Positions 1 through 12,703 of a stretch of DNA of 64,000 nucleotides are shown here, in pieces. The notes under the pieces are model-generated. The model was not told where the DNA came from, searched no databases, and was given only the letters and a program-made list of their open reading frames with translations. The stretch spans positions 6,695,335 to 6,759,334 of the forward strand of contig JAJEKV010000072.1 in NCBI GenBank assembly GCA_021234155.1, written 5' to 3'. Position 1 is the first letter of the stretch; each line of letters starts with the position of its first letter. Source of the stretch: Isoetes taiwanensis (lineage: Eukaryota > Streptophyta > Lycopodiopsida > Isoetales > Isoetaceae). The position numbers and the translations under genes are program-made.

Positions 1-3000
1 GGATCGTCCACAGTGAATGAGATCAAAAGACTAAAGGCACAAAAATAAACCTTTGTCTTCAACGGAAGTTCGGGCGGATCGAAGAAATCACAGCGAGAGA
101 CATCAGCAGGACCATCAATGTGCCGCCGGAAGAGTGGCGAACGCTCCCCCATAATCCAGATAAGCGGAAGGAATAGGAGTAGTCAACATGGGTTGAGGCA
201 ATGGTAATGTAGCCTTCAATTTTGTCAGGCATGTTGATGATGTTGCACTAAACATTCGAGGTCGGATCCTGGTCCTTTTCTAACAGAAGGCGTGTGCAGT
301 CACGGACCGTTTGAGAAGTGTTAACTGAGGAGGCTTGCCCGGGGGCATGCAGTCGAGAAGCACGGCAATCTCACGGCGTCATCAAAGTTTACATTTACGA
401 ACCTCAAGTAGGCGTGCGGGATAAGCAGTAAAAATGAAGGCGAAATCAAAGAGGCAATCCCCAGGCGTCACGCTCTGGAGTCAGTGAACTTGAGTCACAT
501 AATTTTTCCACGGGTCACGCGTTAGGTTGGCAATATCTTTTCTCCTTGTACTGGAGGTCTTTGGACAACAAGATTGCGTATTAGCAGGAACAAATCATTG
601 AAAGCAGGGCAAAGATATTCCTCAAAAGATTCACTTTTTCCAAAAAGAGCTAAAATGAGGTAAAAATTTTATTTTGGTCATAAGTTGCATTTGACCCCCA
701 AAATCCTCAATTTTTGTGCGAAGAAAATTGGCTATGTCAAGTGACACTTTTCCTAACAATTAAGTTACGAGTGTGTTTTCAGAAAACCACTAATTTAGAG
801 ATGTCGTCCTACCAAAACATTTTGTTAGCTTGGATTTATTATTCCAGAAGGTGCTTTGGGTTTCAATGTGTCTTTTTAATAATATAATATTTCAAAGTAC
901 TGCAAAATTGTATTCAGATACACTTTTTTGCTAATCGAGATATGAGCTGTGATGGGAATACTTGCTTTAGCACTCTTAGAAAGTCAAAGTGTATTCCGAA
1001 TACTTTTAGTTTTACTCGAAATCAAAGTGTATTCGAGATACCTTCTAACTATACAAATTCACGAGAATCAACGGTGATCTTGCAATTTCCAGTTTCGGCA
1101 TATTCAATGACCTTGCATTTTTTTTTTTTCAATTACTATGAATGATACTTGCGATTTTATTAGTTTCTTTATGTGGGATCTGGGGAGCATTCGTTTAAAT
1201 CTTGAAGGGATTAGCGAAAGGGAAAAATAAACCAACAACACTAGATTTTTTGGCATTGGTGGCCTGTTTTTCCATTTGTTTTGTGTGGATCTGGGGGCAT
1301 GGGTGTAAGAAGCCAAGGGATATTGATATTTTTCTTGCACCAAGTGGGATCTCTTTTGGGTTTTGGTTCAAAGCGATAGAGTGGGAAATGTATTCAGGAA
1401 TACACTTTGTGCTGGGGTCGTTCTTTTTTTGCGTGCCTTTGCTTCAAAGGCGATCCCTCTTTCTAGAGCTCGGGCTACCATTTCTCACGGATCTTGGCCT
1501 TGGCAATGTTGCTGCTTCTGGTGAATTAAGCTATGGCAGTCTAAATAGTTTTTCAAGGATTCGTTTCAGTTTAGGGTTTGCGGTATAGTTGATTCATGGA
1601 TCATGGCTCTGAGAATATAGAGAGATGGGTTGGGTGCCTTTTTCTTTCATTAGATGGCGTATTTCAAGGATTAATACATGTAGTGTCTAGGCTGAAACAT
1701 ATTCTTCACTCTTTCTTGAGCTTTGGCTTTTATTTTGCATTTAACGGGGCATCTAAGTTAACCGTCGACTTTTGCTTATAGACTCGGTACGCCAAAGATG
1801 AACAATTTTACATTGACTTTTTAGCTGCGAAGTCGGTTCGGTAAGTTATTTTCACCATTTTGTCGTCTGCGAGCCCACATACATGGATTTGATGTCTTTT
1901 ACGAGGAGCTTTGGAGGAAGCACATATGTCTGGGGATCATGACCCGGTATTGATCCAGTTCACGAATCATTGCTTGCCTATTATTGGTGTAATGAGCTTA
2001 ACATGCTTGGTGAGTTCCTCTTATTTGCATTACAAACCTTGACAAGGATAGACCTTGCAATGCGATTGGGATGGTTATTCCTACGTTATTGAGACTCGAT
2101 GGGTGGTAGTACGGTAGTAATCTTAATATTTATGGTGAAGAGTTTGGGGTTGGGTCTAACAAGCTCTCACTTTAGCGGAGTTAGTAAAGGTTTTCTATGT
2201 AGGCAGAAATGCAAGTTGTTCATTTAAGAAATTTTGTAACATTGTTAGATGGTTTATCACCCTAATGTGAATGCTTAAAGGCTTAAAAAGCATGCATGAA
2301 AATCACGAGGAGCCTAAGCGGGGGCATGAAAGGTGTTGTGTTGCGGGGCATGCGGGTCCTTATTTGCGACTAAAAAGAGGTAAATATAAGTTTGTTTGAA
2401 GCTTCAGTGATGCGGATGTGAGGCCGAAAATAGGGCGATCCATACACCCGGCTTATTGCAAAGCTGGGCTTATACAAGGTGCATATAAATTAAGTGGATT
2501 TGTGAACAGGAGTTCCATTCGAGGCAAAGATGGAGAGATCGGACAAAAGACTAGGTGCCAAATGTTTAGCAGACCACCATGTATTACAATGTGCTTTTGC
2601 ATTTGATTCTTGAGAGAGTTAGAGGCGTGTAGTTATATGCTATGTTTTTAATCACATTAAACTTCATCAGCACATGAAGTGTTACATATGTCTCTTGAAT
2701 TTTACATATGTCCTCTTGAATTTTTAATGAGTTGGTACGCAAACGCACCACTTCTATCACTTTAAGTTTACATCCAGTTAAACCATTTAAGTTTTATGCA
2801 TGCATTGCTTGGGCGTCTTTACACGTGCGATTTCAAAGCGTGGCCTTGTTTATGTCCTTAAAGAGTAATGACATAGAGCTGCATGCTTATTGAGAAAACA
2901 ACATTTGTTAGATAATCTAATCTAGTATCGGGCTGTCGCTTGTTCATGCTTAACTTTATGGGAAAACCAACGTGGTGTAGGAAGATGGATTAAATTGGAA

Positions 3001-5460
3001 TATTACGTGCCCAACGCCGGTTACAGAACTTAAACATTAAGGTATGAAGTTGATTTTGCATGTATGTTTTGAGGGTGTGGACGTGGGCAAACAATATGAG
3101 TGATTCAAAAGAGGAAAAAAATGTCCAAGAGGATGCCAATGTTTACACAATTGACATGGGAAAATTGGGATTGAGACTAAAAGATAATTAACTTGACCCA
3201 TTAAGACGTAGATGATGGGCCGAATTGTACTAGGTGCTATCTTGCATATGTTGATCTTGAAATTTTAAAACATATATAGAGCATGGTGCGAAAGTACCAT
3301 GTAATTCTTCTAGGCTTGATATGAATGGATGATAATTACAATGAAGGGATCAACCAAGGGTTAGCATTATGTCCTAACATGCTTTGTCTTGGTTAGTAAA
3401 TGCAATATTTCTCCCTTGTTTTATCTTTGGAAAAATGACTACCACACTATTGTGATACGGAATAGCATAAGAGTGCAAGGTCTGACCAGGAATAGCGTGG
3501 GAGTGCACATGCAGCAGATAATCCTGATGCAGATAGCGAGATTCTAAAAACAGCGATTAGGTTTTTTAGACAAATTTAGCATGCTTTCACGGTGCTTTAC
3601 TTCATTTCACACTAGAAACTTTATTTTTAAAACTTTTTAGCACCTTACACTTTTGTTTGGTGCTTTCATTAATTTAACTTAAGTCCTTACAAAATCACCT
3701 CTTTTTTGTCTTGTGTTCACAATTCACCGATGTAAAGAAATAAATATTGTTGAAATAAGCATTATATAAATTGTAATCACCATGATGTTTTGAGCGTAAC
3801 CCTAAAAGCCCCGCTATTTCAAATTGGTTGACATGTTGACTAGTGGTTTGTTTTTTTTGGGGCTAAAATAGCACATATTAAATTGGCAATCAAGTTTTTG
3901 GCGAGAAACCCAAAAGGGCCATTCAAATAATCAATATGATTTTAGAAGGGAATCTTCAAGCGAGGGTCTTTGCCAACACTCGGGTTTAATATCTAACCTT
4001 GTTAGACTTGTGTTGCTCAATAAGGCTGAAGTTGGGATTGAAGGCGAGCCTTTGTTGATGCACCAAAGTAAGTACAGTGCGATCACAGTGCACTTTTGGG
4101 GTCTATGGGGCTGTAGAGGCCTTCTGCTTTTCTTGAAGTTGGGCTTCAAAGTTTGAACTTGTGCGATTTAGCGACTTGAAGGATTCACGAGTCAACCACA
4201 TCCCCGAGGCCGTCGGTAGGTGTGAACCCATTCATAAGAGTACTTGGGATTCTTGGCAACTTTAGAGCAGCGGCTTAGCGAGGCATCTGGCGTCGCGATG
4301 CTTGGTGGCTTGAAGGGTCTTTGTGGTGGTGGAGCAGTTGCCTTGTTTGTGGCCGTTTGGGACACATGATGAGGACTAGAGTGCTTGGTTTACGTAGAAA
4401 GGAGGAAACAGTAACATCGTGTATTGAAAGGTTAACATGACGAAGAGAAAGAAAGAGGCGTGAAATTATAAACTTTTGATAATTAGAAGGGCTAGCGAGT
4501 GGAATTCGAGAATGAGAAGTTTGTGGGAGGAAATATGTGAATGTAGGGAGCTTGAGATAGCCTCCTGGCAGAAGTTCGGAAAGGGAAGATGGCGGCAGAA
4601 AGGCGGTCTACGCCTAGCGGAAAGCGGTGAAACGACAATTGGGGCCAATCAATGGTAGGTTGGCGAGTAGCGGTGACTACGATATTATAGGATTTTATTG
4701 ATATATGGGTGTTGATAGAATACCGAGTACGCCACCGAAACTTAACTCCGGGGTTTATGAAGCATCAATATTGTGTGAAGCGATACGTTTGCATGATAGC
4801 GAGTGCAAACTTCGGTGACATCAAGATCGTATGGCAGACCAAAGATAAACAAGGGTTGCAAAGGAATATGGGAATACCTCGGAAGTGGGGTGTTGAGTGT
4901 GAAATGGTGGTGCCATCGACCCGCTGTGGTGGTATATGTAGTGATGTGATGTTAACAATGAAGCTGCTTCAACTGGTGGGATTTGGGTAGGAAGTTCCAT
5001 TTGAAATTACGTAGAGTTCAGCGGCGTTCTGCGGCCTTTGCCGCGATTCGAGGGCCAACAAAGGGCTTCACGGAGAGTGAAGTAGTCAGAAAGAGCGGAG
5101 ACTCTAAAAGAGCAGTTCACAGGGCGATGGCAGAAGTGTAGAAAAGAAATTTTAGTGCGGCCATGGCAAAAGATGGCGAGGAAAAAACGGTGATTCAAAG
5201 CGGAGGCGAAAGCAAACGGAGAACCAGCGAGAAGAAACGAAAAAAAGGTTTAGAGGCATAAAAGGTGAAGCCGAAAAATTAATAAAGAAGCGAAGCTGGA
5301 TTGATGGTGCAGTGTCGAAAAGATGCAAGGTGATTGAAACAAAGGTGGCTAGATCAAACAACAAAGGGAGAAAGGTGAAACGGTGGAGATGAAGCGTGAA
5401 GTGATGGGATGTAAACAGTGTAGATTTTGTCCGGCGGCGTGAAAGATAACATTTAATCTT
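1..5460. other. Region without a recognisable gene
   Basis: I find no coding frame I can name here. The longest open frame, 1,202-1,588 on the plus strand (128 codons), is hydrophobic, has no known motif and no partner exon, so I do not call it a gene. Short inverted motifs built on TGTATTC/GAATACA recur at about 915-930, 985-1,005, 1,030-1,042 and 1,388-1,405, which suggests remnants of a small foldback repeat. From about 5,000 to 5,450 the plus strand is strongly purine-rich. The stretch is probably old transposon debris, given the decayed retroelement to its right; that is inference. Confidence 0.4.
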
Positions 5461-6030
5461 TGTCAACTGAGGATATCGTAAAGAATACCGAAAGTCATAG
5501 CTAGATATCTGTGGGGAAAATCTGATTCGCTTTATTCGCTCACGTTAGCGTTATTGATTGGTCCGCATTCGACCAAAGGACTTCCTCGATTGGCTATATA
5601 AAGGTGGCAGGGGGGAGTAAGCGAAGGCATCGATGGCATTTCGGCATGGTTCTTCTTGGTTTAAACGGGGCTGCACTATGCCCTGGCTGTCGAGGAGTGG
5701 ATTACACCAAGATGGGTGTAGGACCTACGGCGCCCTGTCGTGGCGTGAGAATGGGCGAAATTTCGGTGTCGCGGATAGTTGGGCTGTATCCGGAGCCGAA
5801 TAGCGGGATGGAGGTGGTTACACTTGCTCGGCCCGGGATCTGGCCAGAACCTCACACATCTGGCGCATCACCTCGGCTCCAAACGGGGTAGAGGGTTTTT
5901 CTTCTTAGGGCAGTAGTAGATAGGGCGCTCGAGCCCGTTTTTTGTATATAGAGGCGGTGATAGGAAATATTTGTTTCCTTTATTTTGTAAAATTTCTATA
6001 ATATAAATATCTTGTTGGTTTAGTCACTAT
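5460..6030 (+). promoter_or_regulatory. Promoter-like block, possibly an LTR remnant
   Basis: A TATATAAA box lies at about 5,595-5,602 with a CAAT-like ATTGG immediately before it, and an AT-rich, polyadenylation-like stretch follows at about 5,975-6,010. A promoter and polyadenylation signal about 400 bp apart is what an LTR looks like. However, the retroelement to the right is on the minus strand while this TATA box reads plus, and I could not find a second copy. It could equally be a chance TATA box in repeat debris. The open frame at 5,604-5,891 just downstream has no motif I recognise. Confidence 0.25.
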
Positions 6031-6386
6031 GTTGTGTCGCGTTAATGCGGAACAACATACGTTTGTGGATGTGCACTACGTTGTATAAATGTTTTGGCCG
6101 AAAGCCATTAACCGGTCTTAGGTAATGGAGTGCCATCTAACTCGATAGCCAGGTTGAAAAGCGGTAGGTCGAACCACTTGAACAATTTGATAAGGGCCAA
6201 GCCAGCGAGAAAAAGTTTTTGCAATAAATTAAAGAAGAACCGTCTCCTTAGTTGAATGTTTTTGTCTTCGGTAGTTTGTCATGTAAGGATTTTTGCAAGC
6301 GTTGTCCATGAAGAACGAAGATATAAGCGCATCTCTTCTAAGTTCATCCAAAGCTTGTTCCAATTACATTAAACCCTTTCTTTGAG

Positions 6387-7090
6387 TCACGGCCAGTTAT
6401 GGGGCGTGGCAGTTGAAAGCAGTGTTGGAAATATGTATTCAAGCGGCATGAGAGCTTCTTGACCATAAACCAATTTGAAAGGGTGTAACACGGCTATTTT
6501 GAAACAAGTATTGTAAGCCCAAAGAGCGATTAGGAAGTTTGTTTTGCCGGTCGGTCTGAGAAGCATCACAAATTTTCTTGAAATTGTGACGAGTTTTGTT
6601 TGTGCTACGCCAAACCATTCCCTTGAGGATAGTAAGGGTGTGCTCTTGTGATGATGTATGTCGAGGAGATAATCCCGTCGGCTCATGATGGTATGATTGA
6701 TAAAATGGACACCACGATCCTTGACCCGGCTCAGATAAGAGCGGCCGAATCAGCGTGATGAGTTGTTGATAGAGGACAGGCGTGGCGGCGGCGGTGTTGT
6801 CACGGAAGTGTAAACTTCCGCCCATTTAGTAGCGTGGTCGGTGAGAACGAATGTAGCGAACGCGAGGTGTGCAGCATGAAGGGCTCGATGGGTCCCACAA
6901 AATCCATTCTACATTCTTTGAAGGGAAGTGAAGCGTGGCGGCCGGCGTCAAAGGGAAGCGTCCGCGGGCGTGGGCGATCCCTGGCCGGCAAGCATCACCG
7001 CGTCTTGGCGTGGGGCGTGAAAGCGTCTTTGAAGCGTGGAATACAAAAAATAACCAATGAGAAAAGTTGCGTGGCGTGAGTGTCACCATG
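6387..7090 (-). pseudogene. Ty3/gypsy integrase, decayed
   Basis: Read right to left on the minus strand, this encodes most of a Ty3/gypsy integrase spread over two or more frames. The catalytic core begins with the family motif around MDFVGPI (about 6,890-6,915). It is followed by a stretch resembling the segment before the catalytic glutamate, then the hallmark ALWAYNT and LVYGQEALMPLEY strings (about 6,430-6,540), which sit near the end of the core in many plant gypsy elements. Upstream, at about 6,950-7,090, is a diverged linker. Frameshifts separate the blocks, so no functional integrase can be made. The reverse transcriptase lies to its right in the order expected for gypsy pol (RT then integrase). 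Family assignment is from established motifs; I am confident it is gypsy and less so of the lineage. Confidence 0.8.
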
Positions 7091-7449
7091 AAAATGTCCT
7101 ACCGCCGAGGCCTTCATGGGCTTCTTTCGGATAATATCGGGACCTCATGAGGTTTCTGGTACGTCGAAGAAGATGGGTATCCTTACCCTTCAATGAAATT
7201 GAGTTCCATTTGGCGTATGAGTTTGGTTTGTCGATTAATGCGCATCATATTCTTGAGAAACGTCTCAGCAAAAGGCAGAGACATCGACATGGACATGAAA
7301 GGGCTTGTCCCATTGAGGAACAAACTAGGAGACTGAGTAAGCAAAGAGCTTCAAGCTGTTGGAAGCGACATCGCTGAAATTCAAGCCCGGTGGATTCATC
7401 ACCGTGGGATTTATGAATGGGATGCAGTGAAGCGTGTTTCCTTTATATT

Positions 7450-8130
7450 GGTAGTGCTTGATCCTTGACTTACGGTGATTTTAGCGAGGATCGTGGTGAT
7501 ACCACGCTGGCGACCACATGTCCCCAACGAGAACACACGAGAGTGACACAAAAGGTGCATTTCTCGAGATTGAGACTATCTGGGACTCATCACATTTACG
7601 AAAGACAAGTTCAATTTGTATCCAAATGAATTGACCATGGGCGTAGGCCCGAAGTCATCTTGAAAATTTGCAAGAAGGGATTTTCCTTCATAAAATCACG
7701 AAAAGCGGAGAAGCATGATCACGTTGAAAGCGTGGATGGAGAGTTTGATAATCCAAAAGGAACCACCTTAGCCAGGCAAAAAGTGCCCCGCGGGGGTGGT
7801 GAAGGTAGTCTTGAGTTGATCGATTCTTTGATTGAGATGCGATTGTAGCGAAAAACCATCCATGAAGGAGTACATCTCATGTCCAGCAACCTCTTCGGAG
7901 CACAGTACGTGAAGGAAGGAAAATGATCCTTTCCGTGGCACGATTGAGTTTTTGTTAGTCCCCACCTGGCGGATCTTACCATTGTGTTTGAGTGCAATGA
8001 CGATGGGGGCTCACCCACTCGAGAATATTTGACCTCATAGATCAAACCTGCGGCAAGGAGTTTGTCAATTTACGCCTTGGCGATCGCGGTAATTGGGGTT
8101 GGCCCGTCGCATGCGTTAACTAGGCCCGAA
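7450..8130 (-). pseudogene. Ty3/gypsy reverse transcriptase, decayed
   Basis: Minus-strand fragments give a recognisable gypsy reverse transcriptase. At 7,960-8,045 there is a block starting LIYEVKYS, typical of the region just before the RT core. At 7,770-7,905 there are MYSFMDGFS and KTTFTTPAG, the conserved palm segment containing the first catalytic aspartate, followed by VPFGLSN. At about 7,480-7,590 there is LEKCTFCVT and a GHVV-like string, from the RT connection region. The YxDD box region is not clean in any single frame. At least three frame changes are needed to follow the protein, so the gene is dead. It belongs to the same element as the integrase to its left. Confidence 0.75.
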
Positions 8131-11100
8131 GATGCATCGGACTTGGTAGAATGGTGGGGATTCCCCAAGGTTTTGTTGTCCCCGAAGATCTGCAGCTCGG
8201 TGAAATGTGTTTGAACTTTTTGAAAAGACGTGAAGCTTTTGTTACGGTAGGGTGTGGGAAGATTGGCAGCAATCAGGACGGTGTGCCTAAGTCCACAATC
8301 TCTACGTCGGTCACGAATATGGGATAACTTCCATGTCTGGACAATATGGCGGGGAGGTTGGCTTATATGGGGATCGCGTGGCTGCGTGAGTGAAAAAGAG
8401 GTTCTTGGAGTTTCCTCAAAAGCGGTTGCTTCATGACGTGATGTACTTCCACGAGGGCTGCGAAGGGAGGTTGACGTCACGAAAAGTGATCAACGTTGGA
8501 TTACGTGCAAGGAGCCGGGTAAGGGTCAAAGCAAAGCAGCCGGCTGAGGTCTGATCAGAGTCATTTCTCCCCAGGATCGGCATACTTTCGGGGTAGGATA
8601 GCGAAGGCGGAACTACGCCCGGTGGAGCTGAACTTGATAAATATTAAAGGCTTCCACCGAGTGGGTGTCGGAGAGGGTTCAACATTGGCGGAAATGATTT
8701 TGCGGTTCCAAGTCCAGCGTGGCATTGAGGTGACCATGTTGATGACTAAGCGTCCGGGTAGCCCGGTAATGAATGCTCTTGGCACGGAGAAAATACGCCG
8801 ACCAACATTTCATAATCACCGGACTTCCCTTCTTCCAAACACCAAATTCAGAATCGAAGGATCACCTATGTTGATGTGAAGGCGTGGCATATGAGTCTAA
8901 ATTGATATGGCCATTAGCCCGGTTGATGTCATATGGGAGACGCGATAGAGTTGTTTGATGCCCATTTGTTTATGAGTTTGCTCGAGTGATGAGATTGACC
9001 GGCACCTCCCGTCAGGTGAACATGATTGACTTGTTGATTGCCGTGGCATGGGCCGAGTGGGAGTAGAGGTAAAGAAACAGCCCAACCAAAAGCGGTCGAG
9101 GTGGTACTGGTCATGAGGCGGAATGAGTTTCAAAATTGTAGCCAAGCAAGGAATTTTTGATTTTTGGCTAGCTCCTCTTGGAGTTCGAGGCACATGTAGA
9201 AAAAGGATCGTGGATCCACGAGGTCGCGAGAAGATGCGTGGTAAGGAAGCGGCAACTTTGAGTAAGTCAACCTCCGCTGGCGATATTGGGATATATCACG
9301 GGGCGTGGAGGTTGAGGCGTGGAAGGTCGTCTTGTCGTTGTTGAGCTCGTGGTGGCATGGACATTAGCCAACGCGTGCGACCTTCAGCAGCTTGCATGAG
9401 GGGTTCAAAATACTTTAGCGAACTTTAGGCATGACATTCGGCATGAGTTTCTCAAGTCAGTGCAAAATGGACCTTTTATTACTACGCGCGGGAATGGCGT
9501 CGGCGCAAAGCGAGTTCGCGTGCCATTAGGAATAATAGTTAGGGGCGTGTATACAGTCGCTGAAACCAAACCAACCAATTTGATGCATTTGGTAGGAGGA
9601 TTAAGAGCACGAAAAATTTCTTCTGTGCTTGTTGATCCACTCGGGGTTGATTGGCGGGAAGCGAGGTTGATAAGCGTGGTCTTGTGTAGTGCTCCGGCTG
9701 GGCCTTGAGCCTTGTTTACCATTAGCAATCGAGGATTGTGAGTAGCCCGTGGCGGGTGATGTGAATACGATTAGTGCGGGAAGCTGCACGAACTTGGGAA
9801 GTTGAGGATGCCCGTGGTGGTATGACCCCCATTCTTGGCGGTGATAACTTGAGCTTTGAAGGATCAAGAGCGTGTGTTGGGTCCCGTTGTTGCTCACGAT
9901 TTGCTGATAGAGTTGATTGGGTTGCTTTGTAGTGGTGGCTCTTTGATATGGCGTTGGTCTTTGAGGTATTCATTTTGCACTTGATAAACCATCTTGTTGT
10001 TGTTCTTGCCCGGAAAAGGTGTAGGATGAGTCGCGAGGTGCATTCTTAGTGGCATGATTGCACATGTTGCGGCGTTTACAATGGCGAATTACGTGGTGGA
10101 GTTACGCTCATTAATAAATTAGCCTTGATATTTCTGAATATGGCACCCGAATCATTTGCTGGCTATGATTGGCGTGTTGAGGTTGAAACGGCGATGCAGG
10201 AACCATAGCGGAGTGAAATGAAAAGGGAGCTCTGAAGAGCCGCGCCGCGAGGAGAAGCATTGGCCCGAGTGATTGAAGAGCAAGATCGATGCTTTGCTCA
10301 AAGTCTTGAGCGCCGGTATTGATCCTTGAAGTCGATAGCTGGAGAATCCTTGGAAAGCAGACCAGATGCAGCTACGTAGTAAGGAGTACTCCTTGAGTTT
10401 CTTTGGCTTAGTCGAAACTGATGCGCAAAAATCGGCGGGAACTTCAGAGTAGGCTCTTGTTGAAAGGTCATTGAGTTGCGAGATGAAGTTGATCATCATC
10501 GTGAGGTCCCATAGTGAAAAAGCGATTTTCATTTGGACCAATCTTGTTCCGGTGGCTTTTGTTGGACGCGGAAAGAGCCATTGATGAGAAACCACACGCA
10601 ATGTAGTGAAAAAATGTGGAAATTTGTTTGATTGAGGTTGCGCATGATGACCATTCAGGACAACCCGAGCCTCAAATTCTTCCATGTGAGCTGAGCACTT
10701 TGGTCTAAGTTTGTGCCTTTAGGTGTTGCCAAAAGGTGGGATAAAGTGCGACAGAGTGCGAAAGGTAGAGGAGTAAAGAATGTTTGGGGCAGGAACATGA
10801 TAGTGAGGATATTGAGGTGGAGTTGGAGGGGGTATGGTGCTGAAAGACCTGGCGAAGGGAGGGTGTGAGGGTGGAGTGTGGAGGTGCTGATCATTGGGTT
10901 TGAGTGCGTAAGATTGTGGGGAAGAAGCGATTGGGGAGGAAAGGTGGGAAGGGAAAATCACGGGGAGGAGCAAAGAGACATGTGGATATCCTGTCTACGG
11001 TGGGAGATGATGGTTGTGAAAGCTGAAGGCGTGCGGAAAAGTGATGGATGAAAATGTTACGGGAGTATGAAAAGTAGGTTGAAGCGAGGTGATTAGGCCG

Positions 11101-11330
11101 GATGGGGCTCACGATAGTGATGAGAGGCCGAAACATGAAGCAATGTTGCGCTTGAGTGGAGAGAATTTGGGCCAGGAACATGAAAACCGAGGTGGGTGGC
11201 GCCAGCCGGAAGCCCTAGACGAATGTAGCCTCCAATATCACTTGAGATCCATACATATCCTGAAACGGCTTTCCCGTCGATGATGGCGCTCAATCGAAAC
11301 GTCGTCAGGAAAAAGGATGCTCTGGCGTGA
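8130..11330 (-). pseudogene. Presumed 5' part (protease/gag) of the minus-strand gypsy element
   Basis: By position this is where protease and gag of the gypsy element should lie. Minus-strand open frames occur at 8,070-8,480, 8,897-9,193, 9,405-9,728 and 10,152-10,685 (177 codons). None shows a zinc knuckle or a clear D-S/T-G protease motif that I can point to. From about 10,650 to 11,180 the minus strand encodes overlapping proline- and serine-rich frames, which is compatible with a linker in gag but is also simply the result of a G-rich plus strand. No primer-binding site was found. The gag/protease assignment is inferred from gene order only. Confidence 0.3.
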
Positions 11331-11700
11331 AGTTCAGACGGTTATAGCGAAAGGCGCAAAATCGAACCGAGCAGCGGCGGCAGGTGTTTGAAGTGCGGGT
11401 TGAAGGGAACTCCCTGCAAAGACATGACCCTCTGTGAGGACCTTTAACTTGGATCTAACAAAGAAGGGAAGGAGAATCAGGGGGACTATGTCATTAGGAT
11501 TTAAGAAAAACAAAGAAGAAAAGCGAGATAGAAAGAACAATGGAGGAAAATGATATGCTTCTTGATATCAATGATGAACATACATGAGCTCTATGTCGAG
11601 AAAGGCCCGAAGAGAGACAAGACTCAAAACTCATCTAGCCCTCATATGCTAGCTCTACTCATATATATATAGTACAATGGCCTTTGGCCCAATATGAACA
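11330..11700 (-). promoter_or_regulatory. Possible 5' LTR promoter of the minus-strand gypsy element
   Basis: Read on the minus strand there is a TATA-like run (CTATATATATATGAG, about 11,655-11,670), followed by about 250 bp without a long open frame and then the presumed gag side of the gypsy element. That is the arrangement expected for a promoter inside a 5' LTR. I could not find a matching second LTR near 5.5-6.4 kb or define TG..CA ends, so this is tentative. Confidence 0.25.
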
Positions 11701-12703
11701 CCTCTGTTGATCGGTGCCGACTCACGGAAGAGGCGATTCTGAGGAATGTTGGCCGGTGTCTCTTGAAGTGCTAGAATCTGGCCCGGCCTCGGCCTTGGCG
11801 GTGTGACCCCTCACTTATTACGGCGCCTCTTGATGAGGCTGCTTTGCTTGGTCTTCGCGGGGGCCTTGGATGGGTGACGCGCGTGGTTGGCTGGGATCCT
11901 TGAGCTTGACTGGTCCGTGGTATGCATGAATAGTCCTGTACCGAGGAGGCACGGGGACTAACATATCTATGAAAGCGAAGAGCTATTGCCTCGGTGAGGC
12001 GGGGTCCCATCATCACCAGGTAGAACGTAATGGTTGGACCTTCTGAGGATGGAGGCCCGAAGAAATTCCGGCATGAGAATATGTCGGTGTTGCCACATCG
12101 TGGTAAGAAGGATGAAGCACCATGCTACGCAGAAGGTGTCAGGCATATCATATCCGAGCAACACATCTTACGATCTTAGATGCTCTGGCTTGCCATTTGC
12201 AATCAGTGCAGCATCGCTGATAGTTTACGTCGCATCCATTTGCAAGTCTGGTGAAGAATTGCGGGGACAAAGGATGAGAGCCACGAGGGTTTTCATGTGG
12301 GGTTTTCATCGATGAAGTAAAGACATTGTATAAAAAATAACATTCTTTGGTGTGGTTTTAATACTTTGTGTCTTTTGTCATAGGTCGGATTAGCTCCATG
12401 AGGCGTTAAAATACTTCCTTCCTACCATGATGTCAACTACTCCTCAATAATAATACTAGCTAGGAGCTTGGAAAATATGGGCGGCCATGATCATGCGATA
12501 ATTAGGATCATTCTTATCATATGCTTTGTAGTGGTATGACCTTCTTGATAGCCCAAGTTTAAGCGATCTTTATTACAAAGCTTGATTTAAAGAAGCATTG
12601 ATGATTGGAAGCAATAGCGGACCACCCATTTAGCATTATGCTTGCAAACCTTAGTCGGAGACACGCCATTGGATAGATATCGCAGACATTCTTTGACTTC
12701 CTT
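11700..12703. other. Spacer without a recognisable gene
   Basis: Short open frames on both strands (for example 12,034-12,315 plus and 11,771-12,016 minus) show no motif or exon structure. The stretch separates the minus-strand gypsy debris from the first copy of the duplicated gypsy segment, whose left border is near 12,704. I see nothing else in it. Confidence 0.4.

Noticed and set aside
1202-1588. 128-codon hydrophobic frame near the left edge
   Set aside because: No recognisable domain, no neighbouring exons, and short inverted repeats next to it. Probably repeat debris.
5595-6010. Calling 5.5-6.0 kb the 3' LTR of the minus-strand gypsy element
   Set aside because: The TATA box points the wrong way for that element, and no matching 5' LTR was found near 11.3-12.3 kb.
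10655-11293. Proline/serine-rich minus-strand frames as a cell-wall protein gene
   Set aside because: Several overlapping frames are all proline/serine-rich because the plus strand is G-rich. There is no signal peptide or repeat of an extensin type, and the place fits retroelement debris.
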